The notes beneath the pieces were generated by a model. It was not told the origin of the DNA, searched no databases, and worked only from the letters and a program-made list of their open reading frames with translations. The position numbers and the translations under genes are program-made. From Shimia_B sp039815465 (GTDB taxonomy: Bacteria > Pseudomonadota > Alphaproteobacteria > Rhodobacterales > Rhodobacteraceae), in contig JBCBZG010000001.1 in the NCBI GenBank assembly GCA_039815465.1, positions 1 to 64,000 of the forward strand: 64,000 nt of DNA, read 5' to 3'. Of the stretch, positions 1-8,442 are shown one piece after another. How positions within the stretch are numbered: the stretch's first letter is position 1; each line of letters starts with the position of its first letter.

Positions 1-50
1 CAACCGCCTCCGATGACACCACCGCCTATGATTGCCGCAACCTGTCCCAT
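1..50 (-). CDS. NAD-binding dehydrogenase, probably L-carnitine dehydrogenase (5' end only)
   Basis: Only the first 16 codons are in the window; the gene runs off the left edge. The start is ATG at 50-48 and the visible protein begins MGQVAAIIGGGVIGGG, a glycine-rich Rossmann turn typical of 3-hydroxyacyl-CoA dehydrogenase-fold enzymes. It lies directly downstream of, and in the same direction as, a BKACE-family enzyme, separated by 92 nt containing hairpins. L-carnitine dehydrogenase next to a dehydrocarnitine-cleaving BKACE is a known arrangement, so the carnitine assignment rests mainly on context; another 3-hydroxyacid dehydrogenase is possible. Confidence 0.6.
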   Translation of the reverse strand, partial: MGQVAAIIGGGVIGGG

Positions 51-90
51 GTCCTTATTTCCTTTGGCTAAAACACCTTGGGGGGGATGA

Positions 91-134
91 GGGGGGCAAC
101 GCCCCCCAGGGGTGGGTGGGCGGGCACCGCCCAC
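91..134. terminator. Two GC-rich hairpins between BKACE and the dehydrogenase
   Basis: GGGGGGC/GCCCCCC (91-97 and 101-107, 3-nt loop) and GTGGGCGG/CCGCCCAC (116-123 and 127-134, 3-nt loop) lie in the gap between two genes read in the same direction. Neither is followed by a T-run, so partial attenuation or mRNA stabilisation is as likely as termination. Confidence 0.45.
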
Positions 135-142
135 ACGCCACA

Positions 143-1054
143 CTACCCGCGCGGAGCGCGCTTCACGAGGCCGAGCTTTTCGCGCACCCGCTCGGGCCCA
201 ATCACCGTCGCGCCCATGCGCTCGATGATCTCACGCGCCCGCGCCACCAAGGCCTCATTCGTCGCCAGCACACCGCGGTCGAGCATCAGGTTGTCTTCCA
301 GCCCCACACGCACATTCCCCCCCGCCAACACGGAGGCCGCCACGTAGGGCATCTGATGACGGCCCAACCCAAAGGCCGAAAATGTCCACTCCGGCGGCAC
401 GTTGTTGACCATCGCCATAAAGGTATTGAGATCATCGGGTGCCCCCCAGGGGACCCCCATGCACAGCTGCACGAGCGCAGGGGCCTCCAGCACACCGTCG
501 GCCACGAGCTGTTTGGCGTACCACAGGTGGCCCGTATCAAACGCCTCGATCTCAGGCTTCACGCCGAGCTCGGTCATCATGCGACCCATGGATTGCAACA
601 TCCCGGGCGTGTTCGTCATGACGTAATCTGCTTCGGCAAAGTTCATCGTCCCGCAATCGAGCGTGCAAATCTCCGGCAAACATTCAGCCACGTGCGCCAC
701 GCGCTCTTCTGCGCCCACCATGTCGGTGCCCGCCACCGGCGGCAGTGGCGCGTCCACGCCGCCAAAGACAATGTCGCCCCCCATCCCCGCGGTGAGGTTG
801 AGCACGACATCGACATCAGCCTCGCGGATGCGGTCGGTGACCTCGCGATACAACGCCAACCTGCGGGACGGTGTGCCGGTCTCAGGATCGCGCACATGGC
901 AATGCGCCACCGCAGCCCCAGCTCTCGCCGCCGCAATGGCGCTGTCGGCGATCTCCTTGGGCGAGCGCGGCACATGGGGGGACCGGTCTTGCGTCCCGCC
1001 AGAGCCCGTGACAGCGCAGGTGATAAACACCTCCCGGTTCATTGCTAGTGGCAT
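143..1054 (-). CDS. BKACE-family beta-keto acid cleavage enzyme (DUF849)
   Basis: 303 aa. BKACE enzymes are metal-dependent TIM barrels that condense a beta-keto acid with acetyl-CoA and split it into acetoacetate and a new CoA ester. The N-terminus (NREVFITCAVTG), the AHCHVRDPETG segment with the metal-binding HxH near residue 50, and the NLTAGMGG segment are characteristic. The start ATG at 1054 has GGGAGG six to seven bases upstream; an in-frame start further upstream lacks this. The next gene looks like a carnitine dehydrogenase, which suggests that the substrate is 3-dehydrocarnitine, giving betainyl-CoA and acetoacetate. The family call is firm; the substrate is inferred from context. 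Confidence 0.88.
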   Translation of the reverse strand: MPLAMNREVFITCAVTGSGGTQDRSPHVPRSPKEIADSAIAAARAGAAVAHCHVRDPETGTPSRRLALYREVTDRIREADVDVVLNLTAGMGGDIVFGGVDAPLPPVAGTDMVGAEERVAHVAECLPEICTLDCGTMNFAEADYVMTNTPGMLQSMGRMMTELGVKPEIEAFDTGHLWYAKQLVADGVLEAPALVQLCMGVPWGAPDDLNTFMAMVNNVPPEWTFSAFGLGRHQMPYVAASVLAGGNVRVGLEDNLMLDRGVLATNEALVARAREIIERMGATVIGPERVREKLGLVKRAPRG

Positions 1055-1198
1055 CGTATCCTCCCGCCGTTGTCCCCGCCCCTTGGCATGGCGATACGCG
1101 CATGTCGCGCCGGATACGGCCACTCATATCGCGGTTACGACCTCACTGCGCACCGGCCCGTCGCCGCCCGCTGGCGCGGGACGGCGGCCGCGGTAAAA

Positions 1199-2250
1199 TC
1201 AGTACGGCATCGGGTGGGCTTGATGCGCCGCGGTGATGGCCTCCAGCACGTCATCGCTCAGCTCCACTTCAAGCCCGGCAATGATGTGGTCGAGCTGCTC
1301 CGTCGTCGTCGCGCCAAAAATGATGGAGCCCATAAACGGGCGCGCGGCGCAGAACGCCAGCGCCATGTGGGTCGGATCGAGCCCGTGATCGCGCGCAATG
1401 GCGAGATAGGCGTCAGTCGCCTCCACCACGCGAGGTGACGCGCGCCCACCCATGCCTGGCCCGATGGACATGCGGGAGCCTTCCGGCACTGCCCCGCCCG
1501 CGTATTTGCCGGTGAGGTAACCGCAAGCGAGCGGGGAGAACGCCAGAAGCCCTACGTCTTCGGCCACGCTCATCTCCGCCATGTCGGTGTCGTAGAGACG
1601 GCACAGCAGCGAGTATTCGTTTTGCACCGACGCCACGCGCGGTAGCCCGTGTTCTTCGGACAGGCGCAGCCATTGCGCTGTGCCCCAGGCGCTTTCGTTG
1701 GACAAGCCAAAGGCGCGGATGGTGCCGCGGTCGACCTCCTTTTGCAGCGCTTCCAAACAGTCTAGCATATCCGCGCGCACATCGTCGCCGCGCATCCCGC
1801 TTGGGTCATAGGTCCAGTTCTTGCGGAACATGTAGGAGCCGCGATTGGGCCAGTGGAACTGGTAAAGGTCGATGTAGTCCGTCTGGAGCCGCTTCAGCGA
1901 GCCCTCAATGGTCTCGGCGATCGTTTTTGACGAGATCGGCGCGCCGTCGCGCACATATCCCATCCCATCCCCTCGCCGGAATGCTTGGTGGCGAGCACAT
2001 AGTCGCCCCGCCGACCGGGATTGGCCGCGTGCCAGGTCCCGATGATCTCCTCCGTGCGGCCGATGGTTTCTTTGCTTACCGGGTTCACCGGATACATCTC
2101 CGCGGTGTCGACAAAGTTGATCCCCGCCGCGAGCGCCGCATCCATCTGCGCGTGTCCGCCCGCCTCGGACGTCTGCGTGCCCCAGGTCATCGTGCCCAGG
2201 CAGTAGTCGGTGATTTGAATGCCGGTGCGGCCAAGTTCGCGTGTCTTCAT
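1199..2250 (-). pseudogene. Aldo/keto reductase (Tas-like) disrupted by a frameshift
   Basis: The N-terminal part (MKTRELGRTGIQITDYCLG..., from 2250) and the C-terminal part (from about 1963, MGYVRDGAPISSKTI...) are two pieces of one NADPH-dependent aldo/keto reductase in different frames. The first has the usual GxNFVDTAEMYP segment; the second has the DYIDLYQFHWPNRG segment. The break coincides with three tandem copies of GGGAT on the coding strand (1971-1957); removing one copy restores a continuous reading of about 348 aa, the normal length for Tas-type enzymes. The C-terminal piece has no convincing ribosome binding site. It is a recent pseudogene or a sequencing error; flanking sequence is otherwise intact. 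Confidence 0.85.
1957..1971 (-). repeat. GGGAT x3 tandem repeat causing the frameshift
   Basis: On the plus strand ATCCC occurs three times in succession. Two copies would read G-E-G-M-G-Y-V-R in frame, joining both halves of the reductase; the third copy adds 5 nt and shifts the frame. Confidence 0.85.
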
Positions 2251-2359
2251 GGGGAGGTCTCCTTTAGACGGAGAGATGGCGCCAGGGCCGGGCGATGTAA
2301 ATGCCCCGCCCGCGCATCCGTTTTTTGGCCCCCGACCGGCGCCTAAAATCTGGTCAGTG

Positions 2360-3100
2360 CTAGGCCGCCTTTAGCCTGCGTCGTTGCAGCCCCACCATGC
2401 CGACCAGCCCTGCAAGCAAAAGCGCGCCCCCTGCTGGTAGAGGAACTGCGGCAATGGATTGGTCGAGTGTGATTTCTGTCAGGACAAAGTTGCCGTTTAT
2501 TGGCTTTAGCCCTGGCCCAGCAGTAGGCAGGCTGGCATTGGGCAACGCTTCGAGCCGAATACCTGTGATGTTTGCAAAAAAGCCCGTGTAGGTGACCGAA
2601 TAGGTTGCCGTCGCAGGCGTGGCGCCGCCCGCTAGGATCGAGCCATCGCCCTGTGTGGTCAACGTCTGTGTCCCGGCAGAAGACACCGCCGTGGCCCCGG
2701 TTAAGACTGTCCAGTTTGCGGTGACATCACCGCCAGAGGTCAGGCCATCTGCAAACAGGCTGCGGTCATCGGAGGTGACGGACAGGCGGAAATTGCCAAG
2801 CAGATGCTCGGGATTGGTAAACGGCGCAAAATCGTGATGGAGCTGAAAATTCAGAGTGTCAGCTGTGAAGTCGGCTGCGGTTTCCCAAACAGCGGTTTGG
2901 GCGTTCGTGTCGCCGCTGCCTGCCTCTTGGATACCCCAGCCATCATTGCCAGTCGTGGTGCCGTTCGATGCCCCCGCGACACTGAACCCGGCCTGGGAGA
3001 ACGTCGCAGTGGCATTGGTAAGCGTGACAGTTGCAGCCAGGCTGGTCGACGCAACCGACATCGAAAGGACGGTCGCCGTCATCAAGTTTCTAATGTGCAT
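2360..3100 (-). CDS. Secreted VPLPA-CTERM protein
   Basis: 246 aa. It has a signal peptide (MHIRNLMTATVLSMSVAS..., probable cleavage after SLA) and a Thr/Gly/Ala-rich body of no recognised fold. A C-terminal sorting signal follows: VPLPAGG, a hydrophobic stretch, then a QRRRLKAA basic tail. Such tails are recognised by exosortase-type transpeptidases and mark proteins for surface or matrix export. The start at 3100 is preceded by AAAGGG; an ATG five codons upstream is poorly spaced. Base composition is somewhat more AT-rich than its neighbours. Its function beyond export is unknown. No exosortase gene is in the window. Confidence 0.8.
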   Translation of the reverse strand: MHIRNLMTATVLSMSVASTSLAATVTLTNATATFSQAGFSVAGASNGTTTGNDGWGIQEAGSGDTNAQTAVWETAADFTADTLNFQLHHDFAPFTNPEHLLGNFRLSVTSDDRSLFADGLTSGGDVTANWTVLTGATAVSSAGTQTLTTQGDGSILAGGATPATATYSVTYTGFFANITGIRLEALPNASLPTAGPGLKPINGNFVLTEITLDQSIAAVPLPAGGALLLAGLVGMVGLQRRRLKAA

Positions 3101-3358
3101 TTTGTCCCTTTTCATAAGGCAGGTGAGCCCATGAACCAGGGGCGGGTTAGAGAGATAGATCTGCGTCTTTTACACCGCTAACAACGGCTTAGCGCGCATT
3201 TCAGACTTTGGAAAGGTTTCATTTGGCCCAGGTCTGGATTGGTCAGCTCTTCTTGAGTGCATTTTTCTCGACCGTAATTCATCTTTTTTTGCCTTTGTTT
3301 CGCATTTTTCTCTGGGTTTTTCCCCGGGTCCTTCCTTTCTGGTGGACCGTTAAGATCC
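3101..3358. other. Intergenic region, pyrimidine-rich, no gene seen
   Basis: This separates the divergent VPLPA-CTERM and ImuA-like genes. The plus strand is T/C-rich between about 3255 and 3340. It must hold the promoter of the leftward gene, but I cannot place it. Reading frames here lack coding character. Confidence 0.4.
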
Positions 3359-3397
3359 TTGACAGATGGTCCGGCAAAGCTAGAACATATGGCGAAC
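3359..3397 (+). promoter_or_regulatory. Promoter with LexA (SOS) box
   Basis: TTGACA at 3359-3364 is followed after 16 nt by TAGAAC at 3381-3386. The direct repeat GAAC-N7-GAAC (3383-3386 and 3394-3397) overlaps the -10 element. GAAC/GTTC with a 7-nt spacer is the documented LexA operator of Rhodobacter and related alphaproteobacteria. The start codon of the ImuA-like gene lies 14 nt further on, as expected for a damage-inducible gene repressed by LexA. Confidence 0.78.
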
Positions 3398-3410
3398 AAA
3401 CAGGTCCAAA

Positions 3411-4019
3411 ATGCCCGCCACCGCTGCACATCTTTTGACGCGAGAGCGCCCTCGGGAGGGTGAGGCGCCGCCGTTTCTGGGCGACCTTCGGCTGGCGACG
3501 TCGCGGGTGCATGAGCTGTGCGGGCCCGCGCGGCGGAGTTTGGCGCTGATGATCGCAGCAGCGATGGAGGGGCCAATTTTCTGGATCTCCCCCGCCTGGA
3601 ATGTGGACCGGCTGAACCCGGATGGCTTTTCGCATCTCGTGAACCCCGGGCGCATCACCTTTGTGGAGCCTGAGCGTGCGCCAGATCTGCTATGGTGTTG
3701 TGAGGAGGTGCTGCGCACAGGCGCGGTGCCGCTCATGGTGGGCGACCTGCCCGCCCCCCCTGCCCTGACGCCTGTGCGGCGGCTGCATCTGGCCGCGGAA
3801 ACCGGCGCCGCGCGGGGGATCGCGCCGCTCGGGCTGATCCTGACCCCCGGGGATGGGGGTGCCGCGGGGGTGGAAAGCCGCTGGTCGCTCGCCCCTGCCC
3901 TGCCCGGTGACGGCGCCGCCCATTGGACGCTCACGCGGATGCGCGCGCGGGCTCTACCGCCCAAACACTGGGATGTGTCGCGGAAAAAAGAGCTCAGCCC
4001 GCGCGTCGCTGTGGCCTAG
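3411..4019 (+). CDS. ImuA-like RecA-related protein (SOS mutagenesis)
   Basis: 202 aa, cytoplasmic. It shows the layout of alphaproteobacterial ImuA-like proteins: an early GRVHE-type segment (here ATSRVHELCGPARRSLAL), a central strand with DLLWCCEEVLRTGAVPLMVGDLP, then LTPVRRLHLAAE and a C-terminal ESRWSLAP region. ImuA partners ImuB and DnaE2 in mutagenic translesion synthesis; it lacks a clear Walker A. The LexA box directly upstream supports an SOS role. ImuB and DnaE2 are not adjacent: the next gene is yceI, 50 nt downstream. The family call comes from remembered similarity and the operator; 'conserved hypothetical' is the safe fallback. Confidence 0.55.
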   Translation: MPATAAHLLTRERPREGEAPPFLGDLRLATSRVHELCGPARRSLALMIAAAMEGPIFWISPAWNVDRLNPDGFSHLVNPGRITFVEPERAPDLLWCCEEVLRTGAVPLMVGDLPAPPALTPVRRLHLAAETGAARGIAPLGLILTPGDGGAAGVESRWSLAPALPGDGAAHWTLTRMRARALPPKHWDVSRKKELSPRVAVA

Positions 4020-4069
4020 GTCACGCAAACGCGACCACACCGGGCGAAGAGGCGTGCTAGGGCGTCATT

Positions 4070-4627
4070 ATGCGCAGCTTCCTCACCGCCCTGCTTTTCC
4101 TCGCGCTGCCCGCGCTGGCCGACCCCGTGCCCTACACGCTCGACGCCGAACGATCCTCCGTCGCGTTCAGCTTTGAGCTCCTCGGCGGCACGACGCGGGG
4201 CACCATGCCCGTCGAGGCCGCGCAGATCGCGCTTGATTTCGACACGCTGAGCAACAGCCGCACCGATGTCACGCTGGACGCCGCAGGCGCTGCGACAGGC
4301 TTTGGCCCGGCCACGGCCGCCATGCGCGGGTCGCGGGTGCTCGACACCGAAGCCTTCCCCACCATCACCTTCACCGCCACCGACATCTCCGGCACGTTTT
4401 CGCAAGGTCGTGTCACAGGGCTCGTCACCATCAAGGGCGTCACCCGCCCCGTCACCATGGACGCACAGGTCCTGCGACAAGCGGGCACGGCGGTGGGCGA
4501 TCTGTCCCGGCTCACCGTGCGCCTGACGGGACAAGTCGACCGGCACGACTTTGGCGTTGACGGCTACCGTGACCTTGTGGGGCCGATCATCACGCTCGAC
4601 ATCACGACGCGCCTCAACTTGCAATAA
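4070..4627 (+). CDS. YceI family periplasmic protein
   Basis: 185 aa with a short signal peptide ending ALA before DPVPYTLD. The YceI fold is a lipocalin-like barrel that binds polyisoprenoids. Family hallmarks are the opening YTLDAERSSVAFSFE, the central GSRVLDTEAFPTITFTATDI and the later G.VTIKGVTRPVTMDA, ending in a DFGVDGYRDLVG segment. The exact ligand is unknown; YceI proteins are linked to isoprenoid quinone handling and to acid or osmotic stress. It lies 50 nt after the ImuA-like gene and could share its transcript. Confidence 0.9.
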   Translation: MRSFLTALLFLALPALADPVPYTLDAERSSVAFSFELLGGTTRGTMPVEAAQIALDFDTLSNSRTDVTLDAAGAATGFGPATAAMRGSRVLDTEAFPTITFTATDISGTFSQGRVTGLVTIKGVTRPVTMDAQVLRQAGTAVGDLSRLTVRLTGQVDRHDFGVDGYRDLVGPIITLDITTRLNLQ

Positions 4628-4687
4628 AGGTCACTTTCGCGGCCCTGCCGCCCGCGCCCACTTGCGAGCCTAAGGCGCGGGGACATA

Positions 4688-5944
4688 GTGCGGCGCATGT
4701 CGCTCTTTATCTCCTTCGCTGCGCTGTTTTTATCTGTCGTGCTCCTGCAACTCTCCTCCGGCGGGGTGGGCACGATTGACGCGCTCACGGGGCTTTCGCT
4801 GGGCTTTAGCGGGACGCAGATCGGTCTGCTCGGTTCTGCGCATTTCTTGGGCTTTTTCATCGGCTGCTGGTGGGCCCCGCGCCTGATCGGAGCGGTGGGG
4901 TATTCGCGCAGCTTTGCGGCCTTTACGGCGCTGGGGGCGATCGGGCTCCTGGGCCATGTGCTGATCCAGGAGCCGCTTGTCTGGACGGCGCTGCGGGTGG
5001 CGTCAGGCATCTGCATCGCGGGGTGTTACACGGTGATCGAGGCCTGGCTGCAAGCTAAGGTCACGAACGAGACGCGCGGGCGGTCCATGGGCGCCTATCG
5101 CTTTGTCGACTTAGGCGGGCAGCTCGCCGCGCAGCTGATGATCGGCGCCTTGGCGGGGGCGGAGCTTTATGTGGCCTACACATTGCTCGCGATGTTTTGC
5201 TGCGCGTCGCTTTTACCGCTGACGCTGACGCGGGCGAGCCCGCCTGCGCTAGACGGCGCGCCACGGCTGCAGCCGATCCTGGCCTTTCGCCGCTCGCCCC
5301 TTGCCGTGGGGGGCGTGATCGTGGCGGGGCTCACGGCCTCCGCCTACCGGATGGTGGGGCCGATTTATGGGGCGGAGATTGGGCTGACGGCCGATCAGGT
5401 GGGTCTGTTCCTCGCGGCGCTCATCGTGGGCGGCGCAGTGGCACAGTATCCGGCGGGGTGGCTCGCGGACCGCTACGACCGACGCAAGGTGCTTATCGTC
5501 TTCTCGCTGGCCTCCGTTGCAGGCTGCGCGATCAGCGCGACAGCCACAGGCCCGGGCCTGGCCATCGCGGCCTCCGCGCTCTTTGGGTTCCTGACCTTCC
5601 CGGTCTTCTCCATCTCCTCTGCCCATGCTCACGATTTTGCCGAAAACCACGAACGCGCGGAGCTTTCGGCGGCACTGATTTTCTATTTCGCCATGGGCGC
5701 GATCCTAAGCCCCATCGCCGTTTCACGCCTCATCGACGCGTTTGGGCCGGCGTCGTTTTTCTACTTCATCGCCGTCGGGCACATCGCGCTCGTGATCTAT
5801 GCGGTGGTGCGGATGCTTGTTCGCCCAACGAGGACGCGCACAAGCTATGTCTACGCGCCGCGCACGTCGTTCCTTATTGGCAAACTGACCGGGGCGGAGC
5901 GCGAGGCGAAGGCGAAGGACCCAAACGATGCGGACGCGACCTAA
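4688..5944 (+). CDS. MFS transporter, YcaD-like
   Basis: 418 aa with about 12 hydrophobic segments. The loop between segments 2 and 3 and the RYDRRKVL segment in the middle (cytoplasmic loop 8-9) follow the major-facilitator pattern. It resembles the YcaD group of putative exporters of unknown substrate (the GxxxGCWWAPRLIGAVGYSR segment). A GTG start at 4688 has GGGG five bases upstream; ATG at 4697 is an alternative. The long hydrophilic C-terminal tail is rich in Lys, Glu and Asp. It appears to be transcribed alone or with yceI. Confidence 0.82.
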   Translation: MRRMSLFISFAALFLSVVLLQLSSGGVGTIDALTGLSLGFSGTQIGLLGSAHFLGFFIGCWWAPRLIGAVGYSRSFAAFTALGAIGLLGHVLIQEPLVWTALRVASGICIAGCYTVIEAWLQAKVTNETRGRSMGAYRFVDLGGQLAAQLMIGALAGAELYVAYTLLAMFCCASLLPLTLTRASPPALDGAPRLQPILAFRRSPLAVGGVIVAGLTASAYRMVGPIYGAEIGLTADQVGLFLAALIVGGAVAQYPAGWLADRYDRRKVLIVFSLASVAGCAISATATGPGLAIAASALFGFLTFPVFSISSAHAHDFAENHERAELSAALIFYFAMGAILSPIAVSRLIDAFGPASFFYFIAVGHIALVIYAVVRMLVRPTRTRTSYVYAPRTSFLIGKLTGAEREAKAKDPNDADAT

Positions 5945-6024
5945 GGCGCCGCGAATACGTTTGTCATTGTCTCACCATGTCTGCTAACAATTAAGGCGAC
6001 AACTTTTGTGTGAGGTACCATCAT

Positions 6025-6651
6025 ATGCGACGCCATTTGTACGCCGTCGTGATCGCGATCGTAGCCGTCCTAGGAGGGCCCGCGCAGGCGAACACATATA
6101 CCTATAAATACACCGGGCAGGACTTGCAATGCAACGTGCCGGGCACCTGTTGGGGTCCGGATGTCATTGGGGGCATCACCATCACAATTGTGATAGACGA
6201 GACGCTTGTGCCCGGCGGGTTACGCGATATCGAAGTCCGAGTTCGCTCAAAAACCCTCACATTCGCCGGTGCAGGTGGTGTAGGTCTTGGCGTACAGTCG
6301 ATGGTGTTTACGACAGGCTTTGGCAGGTCGTTTGAAATGTTTGGCGACAACCATTTCCTTCTTTTTACCGCCCTCACGGATGCGAGCGGCAACTTCATAG
6401 TGGACTTGAATGAAGAAGGCCGGCCCCAAGAATTTCCATATCTCAGCTTTGCAGATTCTACGATTGTAGATAGCTCAGTATACGGAGACGTAGTTTTCGA
6501 CCAAGATGGTGGAGATTACAGCAACACCACGCCTGGCACTTGGACGCTGGACTCTGTCGCGTCCCCTGTCCCCGTTCCGGCGTCCCTGCCTCTGCTGCTG
6601 GCAGGTCTCGGTGGGCTGATCGTGTTGCGTCGCCGCCAAAGCTCCGTCTAA
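6025..6651 (+). CDS. Secreted VPxPA-CTERM protein
   Basis: 208 aa. A signal peptide (MRRHLYAVVIAIVAVLGGPAQA) precedes a body of mixed beta-type sequence with two cysteines near residue 40. It ends VPVPASLPLLLAG...VLRRRQSSV, a VPLPA-type C-terminal sorting signal: PxPA motif, hydrophobic segment, Arg cluster. ATG at 6025 is preceded by TGAGG at about 10 nt. AT content is visibly higher than in flanking metG and MFS genes, as for the other two such proteins here. No enzymatic motif is recognised. Confidence 0.8.
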   Translation: MRRHLYAVVIAIVAVLGGPAQANTYTYKYTGQDLQCNVPGTCWGPDVIGGITITIVIDETLVPGGLRDIEVRVRSKTLTFAGAGGVGLGVQSMVFTTGFGRSFEMFGDNHFLLFTALTDASGNFIVDLNEEGRPQEFPYLSFADSTIVDSSVYGDVVFDQDGGDYSNTTPGTWTLDSVASPVPVPASLPLLLAGLGGLIVLRRRQSSV

Positions 6652-6720
6652 CGCACAGCCGCTCTGGAACGTCGTGAAAAACCGCCGTACTAGATGGCGC
6701 AGCGACGGACCGGAGCAGAC

Positions 6721-8433
6721 ATGGCACGCATCCTTATCACTTCCGCGATCCCCTATATCAACGGGATCAAGCATCTGGGCAATCTGGTGGGCTCGCAGCT
6801 ACCCTCCGACCTCTTTGCCCGCTACATGCGTGCGCGGGGCCATGAGGTGCTGTTTTTGTGCTCCACCGACGAACATGGCACGCCGGCGGAGCTTGCAGCC
6901 GCCAAAGCGGGCAAGCCGGTGGCGGAATTCTGTGCGGAAATGCATGCGATCCAGGCCGATATCGGCGCGCGTTTTGGGCTGAGCTTTGACCATTTCGGGC
7001 GCTCCTCCTCCGATGAGAACAAGGCGCTCACGCAGCATTTTGCGGGTGTTCTGGCCGACAATGACCTGATCCGCGAGGTGGAAGAAGAGCAGGTCTATTC
7101 CCACGCCGACGGCCGCTACCTGCCTGACAGGTACATCGAGGGCACCTGCCCGAATTGCGGCTACGACAAAGCCCGCGGCGATCAGTGCGAGAACTGCACA
7201 AAGCAGCTCGACCCCACCGACCTGATTGCGCCGCGCTCCGCAATTTCGGGCTCCACCGACCTCGAAGTGCGCAAGACCAAGCACCTCTACCTGCGCCAAT
7301 CCGAAATGCGCGGGGAGCTATCGGAGTGGATCGATAGCAAATCAGACTGGCCCGTGCTGACGACGTCAATTGCCAAAAAGTGGCTCAATGACGGGGACGG
7401 GCTTCAGGACCGCGGCATCACACGGGACCTCGACTGGGGCGTGCCAGTCAAGCGCGGCACCGCGGACTGGCCGGGGATGGAAGGCAAAGTCTTCTACGTC
7501 TGGTTCGACGCCCCCATCGAATACATCGCGTGCAGCCAAGAATGGGTGAACGCGGGCAAGGGCGACGACTGGGCGCGCTGGTGGCGGACGGACAAAGGCG
7601 CGGGCGACGTGACCTATTACCAGTTCATGGGCAAGGACAACGTGCCCTTCCACACGCTCAGCTTCCCCTCGACGATCCTGGGCAGCCGGGAACCGTGGAA
7701 GCTCGTCGATTACATCAAGTCGTTCAACTACCTGAATTACGAGGGCGGGCAGTTTTCGACGTCCCAAGGGCGCGGTGTGTTCCAAGATCAGGCGCTCGAC
7801 ATCTTGCCCGCGGACTACTGGCGCTGGTGGCTGTTATCGAACGCGCCGGAGACGTCTGACACGGAATTCACCTGGGAGCGGTTCCAAGAGGGGGTGAACA
7901 AGGACCTCGCCGATGTGCTGGGGAACTTCGTGAGCCGGGTGACGAAATTCTGCCGCTCCAAATTCTCGGAGGCGTTGCCGGACGGCGGTGTGCCGACGGA
8001 GCGGGAGGCGAAACTGATCGCGGACCTCACGGCGCGCGTGCGCGGCTATGAGGCGGCGATGGACGCCATCGAGGTGCGCAAAGCGGCAGGCGAGCTGCGG
8101 GCGGCCTGGGTGCTCGGCAACGAGTACCTGCAAGACGTGGCCCCCTGGTCGACCTTTAAGACGGACCCCGATCAGGCGGCGATGCAGATCCGCCTCGCGC
8201 TGAACCTCATCCGTGTCTACGCAGTGCTGTCGGCGCCGTTTATCCCTACGGCCGCGGCCTCCATGCTGTCGGGCATGAATACACTCGACATGGAGTGGCC
8301 GGAAGACGTGGAAGCCGCGCTTTCCGCGCTGCCCGCAGGGCACGAATTTACCGTTCCCGACGTGCTTTTCGCAAAGATCACCGATGATCAGCGCGCGGAG
8401 TGGGCGGAGCGGTTTTCGGGCATGCGGGATTAA
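6721..8433 (+). CDS. metG: Methionyl-tRNA synthetase
   Basis: 570 aa; charges tRNA-Met for translation and initiation. The class I HIGH-type motif is HLGN (residues 18-21, within PYINGIKHLGN). A zinc knuckle is formed by Cys143, Cys146, Cys156 and Cys159. The KMSKS-equivalent loop reads FSTSQGRG (345-352), a divergent form. The C-terminal anticodon-binding alpha-bundle is present, and no EMAP-like tRNA-binding extension follows. ATG at 6721 has GGAG about 8 nt upstream; an in-frame GTG/ATG-type extension upstream is not needed. Confidence 0.97.
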   Translation: MARILITSAIPYINGIKHLGNLVGSQLPSDLFARYMRARGHEVLFLCSTDEHGTPAELAAAKAGKPVAEFCAEMHAIQADIGARFGLSFDHFGRSSSDENKALTQHFAGVLADNDLIREVEEEQVYSHADGRYLPDRYIEGTCPNCGYDKARGDQCENCTKQLDPTDLIAPRSAISGSTDLEVRKTKHLYLRQSEMRGELSEWIDSKSDWPVLTTSIAKKWLNDGDGLQDRGITRDLDWGVPVKRGTADWPGMEGKVFYVWFDAPIEYIACSQEWVNAGKGDDWARWWRTDKGAGDVTYYQFMGKDNVPFHTLSFPSTILGSREPWKLVDYIKSFNYLNYEGGQFSTSQGRGVFQDQALDILPADYWRWWLLSNAPETSDTEFTWERFQEGVNKDLADVLGNFVSRVTKFCRSKFSEALPDGGVPTEREAKLIADLTARVRGYEAAMDAIEVRKAAGELRAAWVLGNEYLQDVAPWSTFKTDPDQAAMQIRLALNLIRVYAVLSAPFIPTAAASMLSGMNTLDMEWPEDVEAALSALPAGHEFTVPDVLFAKITDDQRAEWAERFSGMRD

Positions 8434-8442
8434 CCCGTCACG

